From assembly GCA_036345935.2 (NCBI GenBank), contig JADWOT020000007.1, positions 2,965,719 to 3,029,718 on the forward strand: a stretch of 64,000 nucleotides of DNA, read 5' to 3'. This DNA comes from Taenia hydatigena (Eukaryota > Platyhelminthes > Cestoda > Cyclophyllidea > Taeniidae). The notes below the pieces were generated by a model. The model was not told the DNA's origin. It ran no database searches and was given only the letters and a program-made list of their open reading frames with translations. Shown here in pieces: positions 49,230 through 59,520 of the stretch (the first letter of the stretch is position 1; each line of letters opens with the position of its first letter). The position numbers were made by a program, and so were the translations under genes.

Positions 49230-50870
49230 CAGAAACATCAAAGTTACTTTAAAATAAGTGAATATCTTTCCGATTTGAATCCTTCTCTGGATTATGTCAG
49301 TCAAATAAACCAAGTAAACGAAGAACGACAAGCAAAATTATGATGTGATTTGCATTCACAGGCAAATCTCAAAATATCAAAAATTTAGCACTGCCTCCGT
49401 GGACCCAAAACTAACCCAGGTCAACCAACAATTGTTTGCAACATTTGTTTGCGATTAATTCAATTATCGGTAGATGAGGAATAACTGCTTGGGCAAGAGT
49501 TGGCTGCAAGAATGTTTAGCAGAAATAGTCGCTTAAATAAAAACCTTCATAAAGTCAAAATACGCACTTTTTGGGGTCGAAAGTCCCCTCAGAAAAAGAG
49601 GTGATACAAGTGCAGATGTTAAGGCAAATGGCTGTCATAAACAGCAGCACGCTCTAGCAGTCATGGCCACTGGCGCAGTCAGTTTGCGTCTTCAAATAAT
49701 CGCCTTCGCGAATTCCCAAATGTGACTATTTTTGCCTTCACTTATAATGAAAAGTAGGCAAATAAAGGGATATTTGCTTAGCAAATGAGCGTCTGTTTTG
49801 CCAAAGCAAAATTAATACCTTCTGGCAGTCCTGTCATTATTTGTAGAAATAACGCTGCAGTTTCTTTAAAGTCTGTAAACAGTGGGTCTTTTGGTGGTGG
49901 CTAAGAAAAAATATTTCAGACTCTTAAATGCTTATGAGGCGGCAATGATTATGAAAACCAACTGCGACGTGCCCCTCTACAACTCGCCTATTATTTGCAA
50001 CTTTAAATCATATTACTTGATTCTGCTCAGCAGCAAGCATTTTGTGAATGAAATCATTGAGGCTGGGGAGGGAAGAGACTTCACTGGCACTTTTGATTTT
50101 GTCATCGGTTTGCCTTCTCACATGGCATTTATGGTGATCACTTGATTGCTTGGTGGTTTATTGATTCGAATTCTAACAAATATGAAGCCAATTGCAACGG
50201 TCACAGCATGGAGCAAAGCATGGCTGTCCCTTTACCACCGAAAGACTGAAAAAGTCCAGTGGGACCAGCCCATGAAAGACGGAATGATAAATTGCAAAAC
50301 AATCGCCAGGGGCTTGGATCTCGTCTTCTCTTTTACGTAAAGCACTTAGTTGAGGCAGACGAACACACGCGACCGAAGACTGCGATAGAATAAGCAGCAG
50401 CAGTAGGTGCACAGAGTTTTCATCTCCTCTCTCATGACCAGCGAAAGAGGATAGATGAGCTCGACATGCTTCGGCTCAATAAAACCCACGCACAAATTTA
50501 TGTCTACGCTACAAGCATGGTGACACCGATAGGATAGCAGCAGCCCGAACGCCAGCATTTTTCATAATGTTCAAAGATTAAATAACAATTGCATGACCAC
50601 ATTCTCTGCTGGACAATCAACCACTTAAATCACTACCTGTCAGAAAGCAACTAATGCGACCACCCCACACCGTGTGCACATGACGACCCCTACCAATTTT
50701 CGCACCTCGAAGCTACGCTTATCGCAATCGCAAGCGAATCATTTTTCAAGCAACCGCGTGGAGGCTTAACAATTGATTCACAATCTCAGAGTCCTTAAAA
50801 GCCAGAAAATTTCGGTCAAATACAGCTACCACAGATTTTATGCTACAAAAACATTTTATCTATCTAAATT
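49230..50870 (+). repeat. Inner inverted repeat, arm D1
   Basis: Reverse-complement partner of 53,060-55,400. A core at 49,679-50,690 matches 54,226-53,245 with about a dozen substitutions by eye and one 30-bp gap. The flanks (49,230-49,678 and 50,691-50,870) are still homologous to the other arm but far more diverged, and similarity changes abruptly at 'tcagtttg' and at 'ggggtcgtcatg'. Confidence 0.9.
49882..50340 (+). other. Interrupted 153-codon frame in arm D1
   Basis: From GTG at 49,882 one frame runs to TAA at 50,338-50,340, broken only by TGA at 50,143-50,145. The part before the stop ends in the hydrophobic GLPSHMAFMVIT, and the part after it begins LLGGLLIRILTNM. Together they would make a plausible membrane-spanning stretch. 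The same frame and the same TGA occur in arm D2, but the arms are nearly identical in DNA, so this is not independent evidence of coding. No family is recognised, and there is no ATG start. Confidence 0.2.
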
Positions 50871-53059
50871 TAATCGACTTCAGCAGTCGACAATCTCTCG
50901 CACAACATCCATCTTTCCAGCTATGTCGTCCACAGAGTCCAATGACACGACCCAAAAATGCACGCGGGTCGACATCAGTAGCGTCCAACCTGATTGCAAC
51001 TTGAGTGCTGCTACTTATTCCGCAAAACACTACTGATACAGCTCCATAAACAGCACTCGAAATGCTAATCTTTCCAAAAACTGTGGGTCAAGTCACCGTG
51101 GACCATAAGTTCTGACATTTCACACGAACATTTAAAAGTGACAACAGGTAGCAACACTTGTGCTTTGAGTAGGGGCCAATCTGGCGTCATCTACCGACCC
51201 ACCTTCCTTGTAAGGACGAGTGACGCACCTAAACTATTACTATTGCGTTGACCTTAAGTGGCATACACTAGTTGCTTTGTAACTTATGTAAGCTGTATCC
51301 TGGTTTGCGACCTCAAGTACCTTGAGAACTGTGCCACGTTATCTGCTTGGGCCATGTGTTTTGCTCCAACACTTTAATAATTTCGGCCGCTTTTTTCTGC
51401 GGTAGTTAATGTTACTTTGCCTGTCTTGTTTTGCAATACACGCTATGGAACGCAAAAATCACAACTGTTAGCGCATTACAATAGTCATCGAACCCTGTGT
51501 GAAACTTCGTGTCATGCCATGGAGACAGAACAGTTCACATAGAACTGCTACCCAGAATCGATGCTCTTCATTTGCAATACGTGAAATGCAGCACACTAGG
51601 GGCGTGTCGAATGAGACCTCAGTGTGAGACGCTTTTAGGTGTTTCCAAAGCTAATATTTCCTGCTGTTGCACCAACCAATAATAGTGCTTTTAAAAAGTA
51701 GTCACACGTAGTAGAACGTATCTAGGGCAAATTGTTTCCCGGAGCAATACATCTCACTAGAAAATCATAAGAATAGATGCTCGGGTCAATAGAGTAGTGT
51801 GGGATGGGATGGTACTTGCAATTTTGGTGAAGAACATGTGGAAGAGTGGTGAGTAATTCAGCTAATTGCACAAAGGCTGATGGTGTGCTTGTGTAATGGA
51901 TCATTTCGAAGCAAGGGAACAATGACCAACTTGTGCGATTTCGGATCAGCCAAACTTTGCTTAATTTAGCGAATCGTTGATAAGTAGGTCAAAATTCAAA
52001 AGTATATGAGGCAAAGCCGATACATTTACTTGTAATTTGCCAACTGAAACCAAACGCTTTGCCTTGAATGTTTGCAAGTTATCGCAATGCACCACAAAGT
52101 AATGGAAATTAAGCATTCTGCTTTCTGGAATTCACCTTCATCCTTTCTGCGTTGCCGATTGCATCACCATGATACCTGCCGAGCCCCATTGAAGGCGATT
52201 TGCAGCTCTTTTGAAGTAAATCGTCGTTTAGCATTTAGCTTTGTCTCATAGATAAGTTCTTAGAGCAGCTCTCAAACTCTTAAGCAGACATTACAAAGTT
52301 CCGCAAAATAGAGCTGAACTAACTCAGAGCACGACAGAAAATGGCACAAGGGGGAGACTTGTCAAACACAACTCCTCGGTGTAACATTCAGGCGCAAAGT
52401 AATGCTCAAGAATGTAAGATTCCATAACTGAGGTGAGCTGAACTGATTTTGCATCACGAAAGTCTTTTGAAGGCTGCAGACCCTCCTGCCTTGTTTTATG
52501 CTGCTGCATTTTAAGCAGCAGATAAATTGCAAAACAGTTTTCGGATCGGTAGCAATGGTAGCAGCCAATAGCGGAGTAATGCAATTTGTATTCACGGAGC
52601 AAACCAAAGGAGTGCAAAATCAGCAGGAGCAACTTTAAAACACGGATTGCCTACTGTGCTTTCCGGTTTGCGTTCTAATGCATACGGTCTGAGAAAGCAA
52701 AGGGTTCATTTGTATTGGTCAGAGGTAAACGCATCGATTGCATGTGCACGGTTAGGCAATCCGCACAGCCAACAAAATTTGTCCATCTTTTGCAATTACA
52801 AATAACTTCCCATTTAACTACATTTCGGTGAACATGGCAATAATAATATCGCAAATGTATGCTTTAAGGTGTAAAAGAGCAGATTTTACTATGATGCAAT
52901 TTTATTGAGATGAAGAATGCCTGTTGTGACTGGATGCAATAAAATACGCAGCATCCTTACATTTCTAACCTGGCTAAATTATTTCAAAAGAGGATGGATT
53001 TTGCCATAAAAGTTTGTCGCCCCATGAGCGGTGCCGATTATAAGATGAGGGCGTTTTAA
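50871..53059. other. Spacer between inner inverted arms
   Basis: About 2.2 kb of mostly unrecognised sequence between arms D1 and D2. It contains the 121-bp inverted-repeat unit at 52,643 and an unrecognised minus-strand frame of 102 codons (52,324-52,632). Confidence 0.5.
52643..52763. repeat. Small unit with 17-18 bp terminal inverted repeats
   Basis: CGGATTGCCTACTGTGC at 52,643 and GCACGGTTAGGCAATCCG at 52,746-52,763 are near-perfect reverse complements about 85 bp apart. This could be a MITE-like element or a hairpin. No clear target-site duplication is seen. Confidence 0.5.
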
Positions 53060-53564
53060 CTCAGTTAATCGCAGTGCTTGGTCAGGTTTCCGTAATTTAG
53101 ATTCTGTGATAGCTGTATTTGACTGCAAGTTTCTGGCTTTTAAGGAATCTGAGATTGTGAAATCATTGTCAAGCCTCCACGCGGTAGCTTGAAAAATGGT
53201 TCGGTTGCTTCTTGTTTTCCAATGCACACGAAGCGATTGAGGTTGGGGTCGTCATGTGTACACGGTGTGGGGTGGTCGCATTAGTTGCTTTCTGACAGGT
53301 AGTGATTTAAGTGGTTGATTGCCCAGCCGAGAATGTGGTCATGCAATTGTTATTTAATCTTTGAACATTATGAAAAATGCTGGCGTTCGGGCTGCTGCTA
53401 TCCTATCGGTGTCACCATGCTTGTAGCGTAGACACAAATTTGTGCGTGGGGTTTATTGAGCCGGAGCATGTCGAGGAGGAGATGAAAACTCTGTGCACCT
53501 ACTGCTGCTGCTTATTCTATCGCAGTCTTCGGTCGCGTGTGTTCGTCTGCCTCAACTAAGTGCT

Positions 53565-54023
53565 TTACGTAAAAGAGAAGACGAGATCCAAGCCCCTGGC
53601 GATTGTTTTGCAATTTATCATTCCGTCTTTCATGGGCTGGTCCCACTGGACTTTTTCAGTCTTTCGGTGGTAAAGGGACAGCCATGCTTTGCTCCATGCT
53701 GTGACCATTGCAATTGGCTTCATATTTGTTAGAATTCGAATCAATAAACCACCAAGCGATCAAGTGATCACCATAAATGCCATATGAGAAGGCAAACCGA
53801 TGACAAAATCAAAAGTGCCAGTGAAGTCTCTTCCCTCCCCAGCCTCAATGATTTCATTCACAAAATGCTTGCTGCTGAGCAGAATCAAGTAATATGATTT
53901 AAAGTTGCAAATAATAGGCGAGTTGTAGAGGGGCACGTCGCAGTTGGTTTTCATAATCATTGCCGCCTCATAAGCATTTAAGAGTCTGAAATATTTTTTC
54001 TTAGCCACCACCAAAAGACCCAC
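53565..54023 (-). other. Interrupted 153-codon frame in arm D2
   Basis: The mirror of the frame at 49,882-50,340. It has the same GTG beginning, the same in-frame TGA and the same TAA end, with L-to-S just after the TGA and T-to-M later. The half before the TGA is unchanged at the protein level. Confidence 0.2.
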
Positions 54024-54276
54024 TGTTTACAGACTTTAAAGAAACTGCAGCGTTATTTCTACAAATAATGGCAGGACTGCCAGAAGGTATTAATTTTGCT
54101 TTGACGAAACAGACGCTCATTTGCTAAGCAAATATCCCTTTATTTGCCTACTTTTCATTATAAGTGAAGGCAAAAATAGTCACATTTGGGAATTCGCGAA
54201 GGCGATTATTTGAAGACGCAAACTGAAAGGTAATGGATGAAGTGTGTGACGCCAGTGGCTATGGCTGCTAGAGCTC

Positions 54277-54993
54277 TTGAGTATATTAGGAGGTACTCAT
54301 TAATGCCCTTGCGCAAAAATGACACCATATGGCACTAATTGGAGAAATCCATTCTGATATATTATGCCAATCTAACTATTCAAAGAGCGAGACCACGAAA
54401 CATTCAATGGCATAGTGATTATTAAATGGGTACAAATATTGCAGCCTAGACGCGTTCATGGTACGCATCCTCTTCGGAAACCGATGGCACTCCATTCAGC
54501 ATGAGGTTTGCATTTTCTGCCGCTTCTCGTCCTAAAGGTGTATTTTAACGAGCATGTACAGTATTTATGCATTTTAGTAAATACAGCGATGTCACTGGAA
54601 TAGAACACACTTGCTGTTTCAAAGTGCGAATGAAACAGGTGCGAAACTATTGGCTTGTTAGCATTTATTCGCATAGTTTATCCACCTCACGCGTCAAAAA
54701 TGACCTAAGTCGGTCCATTTTTACCATTAGTGTTGATTTATTCATTTATTCAAAAATGAATCAAAGTCTCGTATTAACTATCCACTAGAAAATGCAAACC
54801 CGCATTTACCATTTGCAGCAGCTCTAAAAGCGGACCATATTACTGTTACTTCGGCAATACAATAACCGGCTAAAACTGGTGGAAAATGTCATAGCATGGG
54901 TATATCGGCCGACGCTCTATGAAAATTAATTTAGGCAGGAGCAATGCAACTGTATCTGAAAGCAACAGCTACTTTGGTCGCAAATGCAACAAT
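54277..54993. other. Sequence present in arm D2 only
   Basis: Homology with arm D1 stops after 'gctgctagagc' and resumes at 'ctgctgtttatgac'. The intervening 717 bp have no partner in D1. This could be an insertion in D2 or a deletion in D1. No terminal repeats, poly-A or known coding motif are seen inside. Confidence 0.6.
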
Positions 54994-55459
54994 CGCGTTC
55001 TGCTGTTTATGACAGCCATTTGCATTACCATCTGCAATTGTATCACCTTTTTTGCTGAGGGGCCATTCGGTCCCAAAAAGTGCGTAGTTTGACGATATGA
55101 AGGTTTTTGCTTAAGCAGCTATTTCTGCCAAGCATTCTTGCAACCAACTCTTGCCCAAACAGTTATTCCTCATCGACTGATAATTAAAATTAATCGCAAA
55201 CAAAGATTGCTAGTAATCGGTGGTTGGTCTACGTTGGTGTTGAGACCACAGAGGCTGTGCTAAATTTTCGATATTTTGAGATTGGATTGTAGATGCTAAT
55301 CATATTATAATTTTGCTTGTATTTCTTCGTTTAATTGGTTTAGTTGTCTGGCATAATCCAAAGAAAGATTCGCACCGGAAAGAGATTCTGTTTTAACATG
55401 CTCTAAGCTATAAATCTTTGCATAATTTATTCGTTTTATAATCAAATTTGCGATTGGTG

Positions 55460-55620
55460 GAGAGATGAAGTGGACTCACTAGGAGGGCGCTGGCAGAAGA
55501 TGAAGTGGAAAAGCGGTAGGTATTGTTGAGTTTAAATGGGATGGAGGTAAGAGCTACGTAAAGGAGACAGAGGAACGTGTGGTTCTTGTGGCGCTAAAGT
55601 GAAGTAACAGTAAGGAAACG
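55460..55620 (+). repeat. Dispersed repeat E, copy 2
   Basis: 'gatgaagtggactcactagg', 'agggcgctggcagaagatga' and 'agcggtaggtatt' match repeat E copy 1 next to the 5S rRNA copy. Confidence 0.4.
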
Positions 55621-56634
55621 GAATGCAGACGACTGCCCACTACTCTCCTTCGGGTGAGTTGATTGCATGAAGCATACACGGTGGGCCATGATGAAAGACG
55701 TAAAACAAGTGAGTTTCCACCCCTCCACCCTGACCCAATTCTTGCGAGCACATTATGACCCGGAATATCTGAGAGGAAGAAAGGAAAAACTTCATTTCAC
55801 ATGGCATGTAGTTGTGCCTGGTTGACTAGGCGGGCCAAATACGATTTTGTGGTTGACTTGAATGGTAAGGCATGAAGGCTTCTCTGAAGATGAGGTAGCG
55901 TCAACTTGCATCTTTTTTTATTCATCCAAACCTGCTATAATCTAGTCTAGGTGGCTAATCTACTCTGAGGTATCGCGGTAAAATCTCTTTTAATCTATCT
56001 GGGCACGGTTTCGAGTGCCGTGCTGTAGCGCTTCCGCAATGGGACATGGATGTGATTAAGTAGGTCTGATGATGTCGCTGTTTATTTAGCGGTTGTAAAT
56101 GCATGTAAGAGCCAGTAAAAGTGAGCCTAGCATGGCGAACGCTGTGCACGGTATGGATTTAACTAAGGGAATCGGTGGTATGTCCCAAAAATTTTTACGA
56201 AGCTAACAAATGGACGGGTTCGCTACGTGTTCGTAGTCCTACGCCTACTATCAAGACAGATGCTAATGAAGCATATAAATCATCAGTAGGAGTAAAGACG
56301 CACGCCTGTTTGACTAAAAGAGAAAAGGTATTGGCTAAGATAAGGGCGATGTGTTGAGAATCGATGGGAACAATAAAAGAGGGAGTTGAAAGGAGAAAGG
56401 AGGATTGGAATTGGACACCCTAGGAAGATCCGCATAGTGCTGTAGTGCTGCACCCACTCATCTAGCCGTCTGGCTAAGCTAAATATGAAAGAAGCAGCTT
56501 GATATAGGGAATTTGGATTTATTTTATAAGGCACGCTCGAAATGACTAAGCACAGCTTTCCTGTTCTAAGTGATTTACACCGGATATCAGATGCGACAAT
56601 GCCAAAATGATGTATGCAAACTAAGCGAAAGAGA
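55621..56634. other. No identifiable gene
   Basis: Nothing recognisable apart from a weak third match to repeat E near 56,390. Confidence 0.45.
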
Positions 56635-59520
56635 AGAAAAGGAAGATGGCACAAGGAAAGGAAGAGTGATTGGTAGCACAACTCACCACAGATTTATACG
56701 ATATCTACCTATTGCGGTTCTTTGGGGTCTCAAAAAAAGGCGGGATGGGAGACTTTGGACGACAAGCCGATGGAGATGGAGGCGACGGAAGTAAAGGATG
56801 AATGAAGACCGCAGGCAAGGTGGGATCGTAGCGGGAGCGAAGCACTGACGAAATAAGACGCAGCAGAACATGTCTGGAGGTTGGCTGTGTGATTGACCTC
56901 CTTGAACTCGACACGTCTATATCGATTAGTTGCACGCGGTGTCCCCCAATGTCGACTAATGCGGGCTTTAGACATCATTCCTTGTTGATCGTTTCGCAAG
57001 AGCAGAAATCATTTGCCTTTGCTTCCCACCTTAGACGATTTTCTTGCGCAATCGTGCATGCAAAAGAGAAGATACCGATGTTCCTCCATACCGCTTTCTG
57101 ATGCCGGCCTTTGAGTTGGCCACCTTTTGGACATTTAGGTGACCCTCTACCCCACCACGAGATGCATACCTCAGTCAGAATAAGGAATACGAGCGACGGT
57201 CGGAGAAATTAGGCCAAGGGAAGCGGATAGACGAGTGCAATGATGGTTAGATAAGGAATAAGTCAATCCGGCTTTCATACGGCCCTTTTACAGGTGTGCT
57301 CTACTAGACTCGCAGGAACGCCGTGACAAAGTGCGATGGTGGAACTGCTATCTGAGCGCAATCCAGATGGCCGTTTGCAGTGGCAGCCTTGACGACGCTC
57401 CCGCTGATATCGCCAAAATAGGCCATCTTGACTAGAGTTTGCTTGTGTTGGATTAACGAGTCCACCACCTTGTTACCTGAAAGCCGCTCTCCTATTGGTT
57501 CGGATATGGAGCGCTGCGTTTTAATCTATCAATCGTTGCCACACTCTGTCCTCCTGGTAAATTGTTTCTCAACATACCGTGGCCCTAAATTGTCAATGCT
57601 CTACCTTGCAAATACGATATGCTCAGCAGGTTAGCCAGATAGTTGCTAGATTTGCCCCGTGCCCAAATCTATCATAGCGTTGAGCGATGTCCCTCCCAGC
57701 CATATTTATTTACAGCATCAGCCGATTTTCTCGTAATTTAGCGATTGTTTACCCTGCGGACATTAAACGATCATGAAAGGAGCGGAAATATGTGCAATAA
57801 CATTGGTTTGCAAAATGGCCTAACTCTCATGCACAATAATGCAAATGGATGAGAGATCGTTTTTCAACAAAAGATCGTCAATACACTAACGCCGCTCAAA
57901 AGAAACGAGAAACACACCATTGATATTACAGTTACTAATTTAATAAATGTAATTCAAAAAAAATCTATGGTCTGACGATGGCTAAGTCAGAGCTTGGTAG
58001 CTAACGGATAATTTCGTGAATTGTATTAGAACTCTTAAGCATCCAACTAATTGAATTCGCAAATCGCTGTTGTTTGTTACATCTCCTTGCAACAAGTTTG
58101 CTTTTCAAATCCTATTGTCATAAAGAGTGCCAAAATCCCTTTTTAATGTTAATCGCCAAATTGATTAGTGCGGTACTAAAATCTCTGAAACAAAGGTAAA
58201 TCTATGCAGATATGTGGATCTCCATGGGGGCGGTGATGCGAGGGGAAAATTAGATGAATGAATTTGTCGAAACTCAGAGCAGCAGTTATATGGTGCATTG
58301 ATAAAACACAACATAAGAATTCCAATAAAGATGTTGCATGCACCTGCTATGTATTTAGACAATCGGCAGAGTATGTCAATAAAGATCTATGAGGATGACT
58401 TTGCGACAACAATCTGCAGGTATTTTACCAGTACCGCATTGTGTCAGTCAAAAGTTAGCAGCCTATGTTATTGACAAAAACGGCATTCTCAATATATCAG
58501 CGGTTGAAAAGTGGTCTAAAAGGGCGCCATCATAAAGATTAAGGGCAAGGATCGCCTATCAGGGGAGAGTATCGAGAGAATGGTAACTGACGCTGAGGAG
58601 TTGAAGCAGGAGGGTGAGAAGGTGAACGGGATGACAACGAAGATTATGGCTGAGAACTGTATTTTTGCCATAAATCGAAAACAGAGAAAGACGATGAAAA
58701 GAGAGGAAATCAGAGGAACCTCGTAAAATTATAATTGTGTGGGTTGGCGATCAAGTGGATGGACTTAAAACGAACAGGCCACAAAGGAGAATTACGAGTT
58801 TATGCGGAAAAGGGTTGAGAGTGTGTGCAGCCCTGCCATGGCGACGCAGATCCTCGGCTCATGATCGCGAAGACATAGAGGGTGAAACGCACAACATAGT
58901 AAGGCTGATCGGCTTTACTTTATTCAGGCTTGAAAAATGCAAAGGTACAAATGACAGAAACGCACTCAACTTCTTAATATTGCCTGAAAATATACGCCAC
59001 CTATTGGGGATTGTTCCTTTTTGTATTTTAGTGACCAGTTTAAGCTTTTATATAGCCCGCGCCTACTCGGTCACCCATTCGCATTTATTATAGTGCACTT
59101 CCTTACCCATTTGTTTGCAGCATTGTGTCAGCCTATAATGCCTCTAAAGAGGATTTCAGTGGTCATTTGACTTGATACTTCTATGTAAGTACTACAGACA
59201 GTTTGAAACTGCCCCCTGTCATAATGTTGCGGCTCAGTGTTCTCGATTTCATTGAAAGAAATCGTCTTATAATGCACGTGTCTCTAGCTATTTGCAATGA
59301 CGCTAGCAGCAGTAGTGGTATTCGACCGGGGTAGCATAGATTTTGGGTTCAGGTAATTTCTCCATCTTTTCTTAGCAAATGCATTTTACCAAACGCAGCG
59401 CCTAAATTTTGCATAAAAATCCCATCAATCCATAGCGAATAACGTCACATAAATATTTTAAAGTTTTAACTTCCTTCAGCAACTTAATACGAAAGTGGCA
59501 TCGATAAAATGGCACGTTAG
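56635..59520 (+). repeat. Repeat X, copy C
   Basis: About 2.89 kb, the inverted partner of copy B (42,485-45,320) and a direct partner of copy A (1-1,000). It contains the HSP70 relic at 58,262-58,863 and the counterparts of both short shared frames. B and C are much closer to each other than either is to A. Confidence 0.85.
58262..58863 (+). pseudogene. HSP70 C-terminal fragment, pseudogene (copy C)
   Basis: The plus-strand counterpart of the relic in copy B, covering about residues 400-610 of cytosolic HSP70. The first part is open for over 40 codons in one frame with ALIKHNIRIPIK (TLIKRNTTIPTK) and MSIKIYEDDFATT (VLIQVYEGERAMT). It then shifts frame before IDKNGILNISAV, and again in the lid region. 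There are several stops. As in copy B, the ATPase half and the EEVD end are missing and no intron is present. Copies B and C share most of the damage, which means the gene was already dead, or died, before the inverted duplication. It is non-coding now. Confidence 0.88.

Larger units (their letters stand above)
53060..55400 (-). repeat. Inner inverted repeat, arm D2
   Basis: Reverse-complement partner of arm D1. The near-identical core is 53,245-54,226. It lacks 30 bp present in D1 (at 50,430-50,459). Its outer flank is interrupted by about 720 bp (54,277-54,993) absent from D1, after which diverged homology resumes with 'ctgctgtttatgacagccat' and continues to about 55,400. Confidence 0.9.
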
